Shown here: positions 1-7,385 of the stretch, one piece after another | Position numbering within the stretch: position 1 is the first letter of the stretch | Layout of the letters: every line of letters starts with the position of its first letter | NCBI RefSeq assembly: GCF_000455485.1 | Contig: NZ_CBQR020000083.1 | Location: forward strand, 1-46,673 | DNA length: 46,673 nucleotides | DNA from: Gorillibacterium massiliense | Lineage (GTDB): Bacteria; Bacillota; Bacilli; Paenibacillales; NBRC-103111 | Direction of reading: 5' to 3' | The notes under the pieces: model-generated | The model's database searches: none | Seen by the model: the letters and a program-made list of their open reading frames with translations, nothing else | What the model was told of the DNA's origin: nothing | Position numbers and translations under genes: made by a program

Positions 1-295
1 CAACTGCAATGACCGGTGCTCCCAAGAACAGAGCATGTCCTGCATAAGAACCGCTAAGTACAACGATACGCTGCGGATTCGACGGAATCTCCACCGGACC
101 TGCAGCTGTCTCGTACGTGGTGGTTGCGCCTTCGCTGCTTGCTGGCGTGCTGCTCACTGCTGCCGAAGAGCTCTCCGCGCTGCTGGTCGGCGCTGCCGAA
201 GCGCTCGGGCTTGCACTACCGGAATTGTTGCTATTGCCGCATGCCGCAAGAATGAGGACAAATACCAAAGATACACCCAGTAAAGCTTTCTTCAT
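1..295 (-). CDS. Iron-siderophore ABC transporter binding lipoprotein (N-terminal part)
   Basis: The gene runs off the left edge; only about the first 98 codons are present. The protein starts MKKALLGVSLVFVLILAAC, a lipoprotein signal with lipobox LAAC (Cys19). A long Ser/Ala/Thr linker follows, then the segment VEIPSNPQRIVVLSG, typical of the first strand of FeuA/FhuD/YclQ-type binding proteins (TroA-like fold). The ATG at 295 is preceded by an AGGGGAGAA ribosome binding site and, further upstream, by a Fur box. Known for the family: it captures ferric siderophores on the outer face of the membrane for an ABC importer. The ligand cannot be told from this fragment. The Fur box and the PQRIVVL motif support each other. 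Confidence 0.85.
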   Translation of the reverse strand, partial: MKKALLGVSLVFVLILAACGNSNNSGSASPSASAAPTSSAESSSAAVSSTPASSEGATTTYETAAGPVEIPSNPQRIVVLSGSYAGHALFLGAPVIAV

Positions 296-322
296 TGTCT
301 TTTTCTCCCCTCTGTACTAATT

Positions 323-341
323 GATATTGAGAATCATTATC
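323..341 (-). promoter_or_regulatory. Fur box upstream of the siderophore-binding lipoprotein
   Basis: The sequence GATATTGAGAATCATTATC matches the 19-bp Fur consensus GATAATGATAATCATTATC at 17 of 19 positions by eye. It lies 28 bp upstream of the start codon at 295. Iron-dependent repression by Fur is inferred. Confidence 0.85.
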
Positions 342-443
342 ATATGGGAGTATATCATTAACTTGAGGTCACCGTCCAGCTTTTGAGGAAAAAAAGTAGT
401 TGATCTGCCCACGGCAAATACGGAAGAGTTGACATAACAAAAC

Positions 444-479
444 AGCCGGAGGTCCGCTCTGTTGAGAAGACTCCCGGCT
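444..479 (-). terminator. Candidate intrinsic terminator of the 536-1966 gene
   Basis: Arms at 444-454 and 469-479 can form an 11-bp stem with one mismatch and one G-T pair around a 14-nt loop. On the minus strand the stem is followed by TGTTTTGTTATG, a modest T-rich tract. It lies just downstream of the minus-strand stop at 536. Confidence 0.5.
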
Positions 480-535
480 AATTGCTCGTCCATGTATTCT
501 ATTTTTTAAGTTCTTCTCGATTCACCGCATGCGAA

Positions 536-1966
536 TTAATCATTAACCAGCAGCTCTATTGCATCCCTTTCAGCACCGTAACCACTCGAATAATCAATTA
601 AGCCTTTGCCCTTCTCCCAAGTAAACGATTCGTAAAATCCAGTGGAAACCTCATTATTATAAGAATGATATTCTCGCCGATCTCCTTTTACATCGATATA
701 GTGATGCCAGCCGAGTTCATTCTCGCTCAAACCATCCTTTTTTTCTTTATCCTGGCAAACAATCGCGCTGCCATTTGGCAACTCTTCACTTTCTTTCAAC
801 TTCGCTAGATTATCTTTTGTCGGATCCATTTTGTAGATTCTGTCCTGCTGCACGTAAAAATACCCCAAATTCAATCGTTCATCCGGAACACCTTCAATAG
901 GATTAAGCTTCAGCTCGTACAATATCCCATCCTTAAGAGTATTTATGGCCTTGATTTTCAACACCACATCTCTTTCAACCATGTCGTCGAATAGGAACTT
1001 CGCTTTATATCTTATCTGCGAAATGTTGCGATTGAAGAAAAACGAATTTGCTGCCGTTTCTTCTTTTACATTGTTTGACGCCGTAACCGGCCATACTTCG
1101 GCTTCCGTTAATATATTGTCTTTTATGTCTTCGTATTTTATCTCAAATTCAGCGTGATCACCCATGGCATGACCAACGCTTATCGAGATTCCTAAGGAGT
1201 CGCTCGTAAAATAACTAAATACGTCAGATTGATTTTCTGTACCCAGATTGTCCAAAGAATCCGCTTCGGTGAAATCCTTCAGAATATCCCCGTTTGTAAG
1301 ATTTCCTAATGCCTCATTATGTTCAGAAAATAAGGCCTTAAATTCTCCATGCAAAAACTTATAAGCAAATCCCTCATCAAGATTTACGATGTCTTTTAGT
1401 CTTAATTTTTCTCCAGTCTTGATATTAAGGTTAGTAGTAAAAAACAAGCTATTCGGATGCGCAGCATTGCTAACACTACCAAGCCCCCGGTATTGAACAC
1501 TTAATAAGCTGGGATTCTTTAAAACAATCTCATAATCTAAATTCAATTCCACTGAACCATATGGACTTTCATAATAGTTAAGCACTTTTAGAGCTTCATT
1601 TTTTAAAGTACTATTGATCATTTTCTGCTTATCCGTATCACTTAATCCTGATATCTGCGGGTAATTAATCGTGTAGTTTAGCTTGTCATCGTTTTTTGTG
1701 ACATTCGACTTTTCTATCGTAAAGTTACTATCCGTTTTTTTTGTTTCCGCGTTTATACTAGGCTTAGAAGTTGCTGTCGAGTCTTGGGTTAAAGCTGAAG
1801 TGGCATTGGTTTTCGTTGGGGATATTGCACTAGCAATCGTTGTTGTTGGTGCCACCATCGATGGCGACTGTCCATTTTGTTTTACGATATTGGCTGGAAC
1901 AGCCTTTCCGCATCCCGTCAAAAGAAATAATGTTGCTATTGTTGCGAAAAGCAAGTTTCGGTTCAT
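536..1966 (-). CDS. Secreted lipoprotein with PdaC/RsiV-like (DUF4163-DUF3298) region
   Basis: A 476-aa lipoprotein: the signal peptide ends at LLTGC (Cys19), followed by a Ser/Thr/Pro-rich linker to about residue 80. Residues about 85-310 (NYTINYPQISG..., then the stretch around GISISVGHAMGDHAEFEIKY) resemble the DUF4163-DUF3298 pair known from PdaC and RsiV. The C-terminal 160 residues are a beta-rich region I do not recognise. The start at 1966 has a GGAGGG ribosome binding site 5 nt away. It stands alone between hairpins, with no obvious partner gene. The fold assignment is by pattern memory and the function is unknown; in relatives this region binds or deacetylates cell-wall components, but no catalytic NodB-type domain is present here. 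Confidence 0.75.
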   Translation of the reverse strand: MNRNLLFATIATLFLLTGCGKAVPANIVKQNGQSPSMVAPTTTIASAISPTKTNATSALTQDSTATSKPSINAETKKTDSNFTIEKSNVTKNDDKLNYTINYPQISGLSDTDKQKMINSTLKNEALKVLNYYESPYGSVELNLDYEIVLKNPSLLSVQYRGLGSVSNAAHPNSLFFTTNLNIKTGEKLRLKDIVNLDEGFAYKFLHGEFKALFSEHNEALGNLTNGDILKDFTEADSLDNLGTENQSDVFSYFTSDSLGISISVGHAMGDHAEFEIKYEDIKDNILTEAEVWPVTASNNVKEETAANSFFFNRNISQIRYKAKFLFDDMVERDVVLKIKAINTLKDGILYELKLNPIEGVPDERLNLGYFYVQQDRIYKMDPTKDNLAKLKESEELPNGSAIVCQDKEKKDGLSENELGWHHYIDVKGDRREYHSYNNEVSTGFYESFTWEKGKGLIDYSSGYGAERDAIELLVND

Positions 1967-2012
1967 ATTCCCTCCGTTATAAGCGAAATTGGGATTGCTA
2001 TCCCGATTCTTT

Positions 2013-2075
2013 CTACTCTACTTTTTTTATTTTCAAAATATCCCCATCAACGAATACGGTATAAACCTTCTCCAT
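2013..2075 (-). other. Possible 20-codon ORF or gene remnant
   Basis: The frame encodes a 20-residue peptide beginning MEKVYTVFVDGDILKIK and ends in TAG. A poor AAGAAAG site precedes it. The surrounding frame (LIKDKQIIQKK...) continues upstream only after a frame change, so it may be the tail of a decayed gene. No function can be assigned. Confidence 0.2.
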
Positions 2076-2112
2076 CTTTCTTCTGAATAATCTGCTTGTC
2101 CTTGATCAGCTT

Positions 2113-2871
2113 TTACATCGCGGGATCAGTTGCAGTGGCTTGATCTTCATCCGAACCGGAGGCTGAACCGCCGCTATTTAAAGTTATCGACTGAACGCGC
2201 TGTGCATCATCCATGTCAAAAGAAAGTTGCATATCGTTAAGCCGATATACCACCGAGGTGCTTCCTTCCGATTCAACTTTATTGCCAGAACCATATAAAC
2301 GCACTATATCATCCAGATTTACGCCGACTGAGATCCCTCTTGCTGTCTTGAAAGCGGCTGTTTTCAAAGAGATTTGCGTAATAAAATACTCGTCGAAGCT
2401 CCTGTTCTTTGTATCGTAATCGGCATTGGACGTATAGAGATCGAAATCCGCATATTCATGCATGTAGTTTTTATAAACGGAATCCCCGGATGTTGTTTCG
2501 CCGACATAGTTGTTATCCAGTGGCGTTTCCGCTTCGGAGGTCTGAAAATCCTTGAACGGCGTATCCAGGAGAATAGTCGTTTTCCCATCCGTGACTGCAA
2601 AATCCTTCAAATCCAGCGATGCGATCCCTATTGGTTCTTGAGTTACCGGCTCTGTTGTGCTGATTGGGCTGGAAGTGCCTTGATCGGCGGTAGATTCGCA
2701 TTGTGCCGTCGCCTTGGGGCTGGTTGTTGTGTTGGTTGTAGTTGCCATTTTCCCGCTACTTACGCTATTCTCCAATGGAGTTGACCCGACATTATCATCC
2801 GTTTTCTCGCTGCAAGATACCGTTAGAAAACCGATTACTAATAGGATCCCCAATGCAACTCTACTTTTCAT
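2113..2871 (-). CDS. Secreted lipoprotein of unknown function, DUF4309-like C-terminus
   Basis: A 252-aa protein with lipobox TVSC (Cys20), then a Ser/Thr-rich linker to about residue 80. The C-terminal half contains GISVGVNLDDIVRLYG and a terminal beta pair, a pattern like the small alpha/beta DUF4309/SmpA-type modules of secreted Firmicute proteins (weak assignment). A GGAGG ribosome binding site lies about 12 nt before the ATG. The signal peptide, the linker and about 120 bp of upstream DNA are closely related to those of the 441-aa lipoprotein starting at 27887, while the C-terminal domains are unrelated: a shared leader with a swapped payload. Function unknown. Confidence 0.75.
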   Translation of the reverse strand: MKSRVALGILLVIGFLTVSCSEKTDDNVGSTPLENSVSSGKMATTTNTTTSPKATAQCESTADQGTSSPISTTEPVTQEPIGIASLDLKDFAVTDGKTTILLDTPFKDFQTSEAETPLDNNYVGETTSGDSVYKNYMHEYADFDLYTSNADYDTKNRSFDEYFITQISLKTAAFKTARGISVGVNLDDIVRLYGSGNKVESEGSTSVVYRLNDMQLSFDMDDAQRVQSITLNSGGSASGSDEDQATATDPAM

Positions 2872-2996
2872 GACGACCTTAGCCTCCGACAGAAGCGCAA
2901 TATGTAAAATAATAGCGAATTACCTCTATATAACAGATTTCTTCAGGCCAATTCCATTATCCTTTTCGAGAAATCGAACGAAACGGTGAACGAAAA
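2623..2996 (-). repeat. Copy A of a duplicated promoter-plus-leader module
   Basis: It covers the upstream region (about 2872-2996) and the first roughly 83 codons of the 2113-2871 gene. Copy B lies at about 27630-28010. Long shared stretches include ATTATCCTTTTCGAGAAATC in the upstream part and the ENxxSSG and EPxGI motifs in the encoded linker. Similarity stops where the C-terminal domains begin. Confidence 0.8.
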
Positions 2997-3014
2997 AAAC
3001 CGCTACATCAGCGG
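2993..3014 (-). terminator. Short intrinsic terminator (minus strand)
   Basis: On the minus strand, CCGCTGATGTAGCGG forms a 5-bp stem with a 5-nt loop, followed by seven T. It lies behind the stronger terminator at 3079-3123 and may be a back-up, or the end of a lost gene. Confidence 0.5.
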
Positions 3015-3078
3015 CGGCTCGCGGAAGGACTCAGTTTGCTGCTAGGCACAACAAATTGATGCTTGGCCCCATTATAGG

Positions 3079-3123
3079 AAAAAGAGCGTGTACCTATTAT
3101 AGTGCAGGGTACCCGCTCTTTTA
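3079..3123 (-). terminator. Intrinsic terminator of the galactan transport/degradation operon
   Basis: Arms of about 15 nt (AAAAGAGCGGGTACC and GGTACACGCTCTTTT on the minus strand) pair with one mismatch around a 13-nt loop and end in a T tract. It lies 8 nt after the stop of the last operon gene. T tracts on both sides would let it work in either direction. Confidence 0.85.
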
Positions 3124-3130
3124 TCGATCG

Positions 3131-4714
3131 TCATTTGCTATTTCGACTCAAATAATCGTCGATTTGACGTTGGAACTCTGCGAGGACCTTCTCAGACCCA
3201 GCTTCTTTGAGCTTCTCTCTCAAGTATCGTACATCATCTGCTGGGCTTTGTTTGATAACACCATACATCATGGGTTTCGCATACTGCTCCATCACGTTCG
3301 TAATGGCAGCTAACTCGTTCTTCACCTTGCTATCGTTGAAAATAAGTGATGAAAGCGGCGTTGTGAGCGCATTTTTAATCATGTTATCTTGAAGTTCATC
3401 GTAATTAGGTATGCCGCCTTCGATTCGGAGAGACAGCTTATCGTTGTTCCAGCCCCATGGAGACCCAGAATCAGGGGGATAATTGGCACTATCGGGTAAA
3501 GGAACGATACGTTGGCCATCCTCGGATATCCGATAATGCTTTCCTTCAATGCCATAATGGGTCAGATCATAATAACGCGGATCGTTACGAAGCAGATCGA
3601 GAAACATCATGGCGCGTTCTGGATTTTTGGAAGATCGGTTAATCCCCATGCCGTTCTGAGTGTATGGCTTCAACTCGCTGGGATTTCCGAAGGACGAATC
3701 AAACACAACGCTCTTCCATTCCGGATGCAGTTGGGTAATCGAGATGTACTTTGCATTTATTGTTTCTAAATTCCCTCCCGTGAATGAAGCCTTCCCATGA
3801 AGGAAGTCGTCACTGTCGGAGGATTTATTCACCATGGCGCTTCTGCTGATATAACCTTTATCCAGCCATTGATTGGATACCGTCACACCTTTAAGAAAAG
3901 CATCCGTATCGATGAACGCGAAAGCTTTCGGATGAACCAATGTCCCGTCGTAATAAATGTGATAGTTTCCCGCTCCGCCGATTTCGAACCAGTTCTTCTT
4001 GTCTTCCATCGGCACATACATAGGCATGCCCCACCAACTAACGCCTCCCCCTTGATAGGGTACCAAGTCGCTGTCATTCTGGACGACCGCCTCGTAAAAT
4101 TTTTCAATGTCACGTGAACTCGATGAGATGTCCGGAATACTCAGTCCGTATTTTTCCAACATGTCGCCGCGGATCATCGTAAACGTGCCTTGGACCTCTT
4201 TGGCGTTCATAGGGAGCATATATACTTTCCCATCCACTTTGGCTTGTTCCCATGCTTCCCCATACATCGTTTCCGCAGTCTGTGGCATAAACTTGGCGAT
4301 CATCTCTTTAGTGAGTTCCAAGAACCCGCCTCTGGAGGCTTGAGCGTTATACATCGCCCAGTTGGATGTATAAATCAAATCAAATTCTTCACCGGCTGCG
4401 AAGAGAAGCGGATACTTTTGCTGCCAGTCCGCCCAGGAAAGAAAGGTGACGTTTACGATCGCGTTAATATCTCGTTTCAGCAATTTATTGACTTCGGAAT
4501 AAACAAGATCGAAGTCCTTCGGCTTATCGCCGAGGAGAACCATTTTCAAAGCAACCGGTTTATCCGTAATACCTGTCGGAAAAGGTTGCGAGGAATTGGC
4601 TTCTGAAGGAACGGCGTTGTTCCCTCCGCTGCTGTCATGGCTGCACCCGCCTGCAACGATTCCCAGCGCTAATGCAAGGATAGATAATAACTTAGGGTAA
4701 ATTCGTTTGTGCAT
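3131..4714 (-). CDS. Sugar ABC transporter binding lipoprotein (second, distal paralogue)
   Basis: A 527-aa family 1 extracellular binding protein of the large LipO type. Signal peptide with Cys24 (VAGGC); mature part begins around VALKMVLLGDKPKDF. It aligns along its length with the 535-aa protein at 7386-8993 (shared LLGDKPKDF, FLSWADWQQKYPLLFA, GGFLELTKEM, WGMP, RDDVRYLREKL-like end). It is the last gene of the operon, 86 bp after the GH43 gene, with its own candidate promoter in that gap. The ribosome binding site is weak (GGGGGC). Known for the family: captures oligosaccharides for LplB/YtcP-type permeases. Having two paralogues beside one permease pair suggests two ligands sharing one channel (inference). 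Confidence 0.9.
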   Translation of the reverse strand: MHKRIYPKLLSILALALGIVAGGCSHDSSGGNNAVPSEANSSQPFPTGITDKPVALKMVLLGDKPKDFDLVYSEVNKLLKRDINAIVNVTFLSWADWQQKYPLLFAAGEEFDLIYTSNWAMYNAQASRGGFLELTKEMIAKFMPQTAETMYGEAWEQAKVDGKVYMLPMNAKEVQGTFTMIRGDMLEKYGLSIPDISSSSRDIEKFYEAVVQNDSDLVPYQGGGVSWWGMPMYVPMEDKKNWFEIGGAGNYHIYYDGTLVHPKAFAFIDTDAFLKGVTVSNQWLDKGYISRSAMVNKSSDSDDFLHGKASFTGGNLETINAKYISITQLHPEWKSVVFDSSFGNPSELKPYTQNGMGINRSSKNPERAMMFLDLLRNDPRYYDLTHYGIEGKHYRISEDGQRIVPLPDSANYPPDSGSPWGWNNDKLSLRIEGGIPNYDELQDNMIKNALTTPLSSLIFNDSKVKNELAAITNVMEQYAKPMMYGVIKQSPADDVRYLREKLKEAGSEKVLAEFQRQIDDYLSRNSK

Positions 4715-4752
4715 CCTGTTGCCCCCAATGAAGGTCTGTCCGTTTTGATTCT

Positions 4753-4780
4753 ATAATAGCAGGAGCGGGTTTTTAAGCAA
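4753..4780 (-). promoter_or_regulatory. Candidate sigma-A promoter for the distal binding lipoprotein
   Basis: On the minus strand TTGCTT (4775-4780) and TATTAT (4753-4758) are separated by 16 bp, close to the sigma-A consensus. They lie in the 86-bp gap between the GH43 gene and the second binding-protein gene. Independent transcription of the last gene is inferred. Confidence 0.5.
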
Positions 4781-4800
4781 GCTTACATGTTTTCTACCAA

Positions 4801-6138
4801 TCACACCATTAGTTTAATGGTCCAAACCCCCGGGGAAAAGTCGGTCTTGGTAGAACCGAAAATCGTAAGCTTCACATATCTAGCTCTATCCTCAATCGCA
4901 TCCACCATAATCCCGGTAGCGCTATTCATCGATCTATCTATAACTGCCGGCCAAGTCATTCCATCTGAGGATAGCTCAATTTTATAGGTATATGATTCCG
5001 TTAAATACTCGAAAATAGTGGCTATTTGTCCGATCTCGCATACGGCCCCCAAATCAATCTGCAGCCATTGAGGATACGAATTGCTTGCCGCCTTCCACAT
5101 CGTCGAGAAATTATCGTCCACGACATAATCGGGCGAATATGCGGTACTTGCCATAGAAGAAGCCGTCACTGTTTTTCCGAGAGCGAGGTTTATCCTCGCA
5201 TCGATTAAGGGCGCCAACGCTCCGACTCCCATCGTTCCAGGCACGATTATCTGCAAAGTTCCGTCCGCATTGAATACCATCTTTTCAGCCGCTGCTTGCC
5301 GGAACATATCCTGGCTTCGTCTTGGATACGACATTCGATGGTAAGCGATGTAAGTCTCCTCGCCAACTGCAAAACAGTTATTGTGCCCCGTACACAGGAG
5401 ATGATTAACAGAATCCGGTGAAAGGATCGGATTTGCGGGATTTTGATTGTATGGTCCGTAAATCGATTCGGTGCTGAGTGTAGCCCTTACATTATAGGAG
5501 CCGGAAAGACTGCCCGCTGAATAGGTCAAATAGTAAATTCCATTTCGTTTGAAGATACCGGGACCCTCAAAGAGATTCGGATCGGATTTACCCGTAAAGA
5601 TGACAGTAGGCGCTTCTTCGAAACGCACCATATCGGATGCGAGCTTTCCCAAGTAAACTGCACGTTCATCATCGATGGCCGGTCCCATATAAACCAAGTA
5701 ATAGGAACCATCGGTGTCTTTGAACACATCAGTATCAAACATGTCTGGATGTATAGACTGACCACCATTCTCATCCCGCCACGAACCAAAGGGATCACTT
5801 GCAGAAGCCACATAGCAGTTATACCCGTCACGGATATAGTACATGTAAAAGCGGCCGTCAGGCCCTTTGGTCATGCTAGGCGCCCATAATTTATTGCTTG
5901 TGTAAGGGAAATTTTCCGGATAGTCCAGGTTCTTGAAGGTCCAGTTCACAAAATCCGTGGATTTCCAAATCCCGAAGGTAGGACCGTTGGTGAATTCTCC
6001 CGTATCGTATCCATCAGTCGTAGCGTTCATATAAAAAGTACCGTTATCATAAAACACGTTGGTATCTCCCCAGTAGCCGGGCACGTAAGGATTGCCAGCG
6101 ACCGGACCATTTATCGCCGCATGATTGCGAGTCTCCAT
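4801..6138 (-). CDS. GH43 glycosidase with C-terminal F5/8 type C domain
   Basis: A 445-aa protein with no signal peptide, so probably cytoplasmic. Residues about 15-300 are a GH43 five-bladed propeller: general base Asp25 (GYWGDTNVFYDNG), pKa-modulating Asp135 (MFDTDVFKDTDG) and acid Glu191 (LFEGPGIFK), the usual triad. Residues about 315-445 (INLALGKTVTASS, ... PQWLQIDLGAV) are an F5/8 type C (CBM32-like) sugar-binding domain. The start at 6138 has an AAGGAG site 8 nt away. It lies 35 bp after the GH53 gene. GH43 members remove arabinose, xylose or galactose; with GH53 next door, arabinofuranosidase or exo-galactosidase action on arabinogalactan oligomers fits best, but the substrate is not proven. 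Confidence 0.88.
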   Translation of the reverse strand: METRNHAAINGPVAGNPYVPGYWGDTNVFYDNGTFYMNATTDGYDTGEFTNGPTFGIWKSTDFVNWTFKNLDYPENFPYTSNKLWAPSMTKGPDGRFYMYYIRDGYNCYVASASDPFGSWRDENGGQSIHPDMFDTDVFKDTDGSYYLVYMGPAIDDERAVYLGKLASDMVRFEEAPTVIFTGKSDPNLFEGPGIFKRNGIYYLTYSAGSLSGSYNVRATLSTESIYGPYNQNPANPILSPDSVNHLLCTGHNNCFAVGEETYIAYHRMSYPRRSQDMFRQAAAEKMVFNADGTLQIIVPGTMGVGALAPLIDARINLALGKTVTASSMASTAYSPDYVVDDNFSTMWKAASNSYPQWLQIDLGAVCEIGQIATIFEYLTESYTYKIELSSDGMTWPAVIDRSMNSATGIMVDAIEDRARYVKLTIFGSTKTDFSPGVWTIKLMV

Positions 6139-6173
6139 TCTCCAAACTCCTTTTCGATCAATTTAAGCTCTCT

Positions 6174-7265
6174 CTACGACCGAAGTACGTTAAGCGAGTC
6201 CAATTTATTTCCTTTAAAATCGAATAACGTTAGGTTTGACCAGTTGTTCGGATGTCCAACTGACCATTGTTCTTTTGAAGGAATCCATGCCGGTTCCCAG
6301 TAATGGAACCCGCGCCCTTTCCCATTTGGAGTCCGTCGTATAACCGCCAAAAGATCAGCCAGATAGCGTTTTTGCCCTTCCACTGTTGCCATATATCCAT
6401 CATGGAGCTGGTCTTCTCCCTGAACGATGAACGCAAGGTTCCCTTCCGGTTCTATCGTCCAAGGATAGGCAGTCTCGACGACAACGAGTTCCTTATCGTA
6501 CCGTACTGCCAAATCCTGAAAATTCTCTTCCAACTGTTGAAGCGTACCATGCCACCAAGGATAGAACGACTGTCCAATGACATCGAAATCGACGTTCATC
6601 GCCACTAATTTGTCTAGAAAATATCGGCTTGCCTGGTTGTCTCCGCCACGATCGATATGAATCATAATCTCAATATCCTGCACACCGTCCGTCGCCCGCT
6701 TTGCACCCTCGATTCCTGACTTCAACAACGCCGCAAGCCGAGACCATTGTTCTTGAGTATCGCAAAGTTCACTTCCGCACCACCGCTCAATGCCAGTCCC
6801 GGCGTCAACCAAGACGCCGACTATTCCTTCCTCCCACAGCATCCCAGGCGTGATTTCATTTCCGATTTGCACCATATCAGGCAGCGTCCCCTGCTCTCTT
6901 AAAACCGATAGTACCTGCTGTGTGTACTCGCCTACCGCCTTGACCAAGTCTGGAAATGCGAGTCCTTCCCACGCTTTCGGCTTTGTCTGCTTTTGAGGGT
7001 CCGCCCAGTAATCGGAATAATGGAAATCCAATAGAAAATGAAGGCCTGCCGCCTTGATTTTCTTTGCTATACGTAATGTCCGCTCCAGGTTCACGTATCC
7101 GGCTTCCGGCTCATGCCATATACGCAATCGAATCGAATTTACTCCGCTGTTTTTTAAAATATCCAGCAGGTCCTTCTCTTTGCCATCTTCGTAAAATGCA
7201 CCGCCTTCGGACACAACTTCATCCCAGAAGGAAATATCCATGCCCTTTAAAAAGTCCTTCGTCAT
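6174..7265 (-). CDS. GH53 endo-beta-1,4-galactanase (arabinogalactan)
   Basis: A 363-aa protein. I set the start at 7265 (MTKDFLKGMDIS) because AAAGGAGG lies 9 nt upstream; the longer frame to 7322 adds 19 residues with no ribosome binding site. GH53 signatures: FLKGMDISFWDEV at the N-terminus, IRLRIWHEP, acid/base Glu137 in QIGNE, nucleophile Glu264 in VVVETAYPW. Known for the family: cleaves beta-1,4-galactan of type I arabinogalactan/RG-I side chains; the Bacillus enzyme is secreted. This one lacks any signal peptide, suggesting that it works on imported oligosaccharides. It lies downstream of the binding-protein gene behind an intercistronic hairpin. Confidence 0.92.
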   Translation of the reverse strand: MTKDFLKGMDISFWDEVVSEGGAFYEDGKEKDLLDILKNSGVNSIRLRIWHEPEAGYVNLERTLRIAKKIKAAGLHFLLDFHYSDYWADPQKQTKPKAWEGLAFPDLVKAVGEYTQQVLSVLREQGTLPDMVQIGNEITPGMLWEEGIVGVLVDAGTGIERWCGSELCDTQEQWSRLAALLKSGIEGAKRATDGVQDIEIMIHIDRGGDNQASRYFLDKLVAMNVDFDVIGQSFYPWWHGTLQQLEENFQDLAVRYDKELVVVETAYPWTIEPEGNLAFIVQGEDQLHDGYMATVEGQKRYLADLLAVIRRTPNGKGRGFHYWEPAWIPSKEQWSVGHPNNWSNLTLFDFKGNKLDSLNVLRS

Positions 7266-7297
7266 CTTATATAGCCTCCTTTGTGCTCTTAAACAAA

Positions 7298-7351
7298 ATG
7301 CGCGGGGCAGGGATACGGACAACGAGATCCATACGCCTGCCTACCGCGCAT
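7298..7351 (-). terminator. Intercistronic hairpin between binding-protein and GH53 genes
   Basis: Arms at 7298-7311 and 7336-7351 pair 8 + 4 bp (ATGCGCGG/CCGCGCAT and CAGG/CCTG) with a small internal bulge, followed on the minus strand by TTTTGTTT. Placed just after an abundant binding-protein gene, it may be a leaky terminator or a 3-prime stabiliser that sets a high binding-protein to enzyme ratio (inference). Confidence 0.55.
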
Positions 7352-7385
7352 CATGCTATTAAATCAGCTGTCGTTTGTCTGCTTT

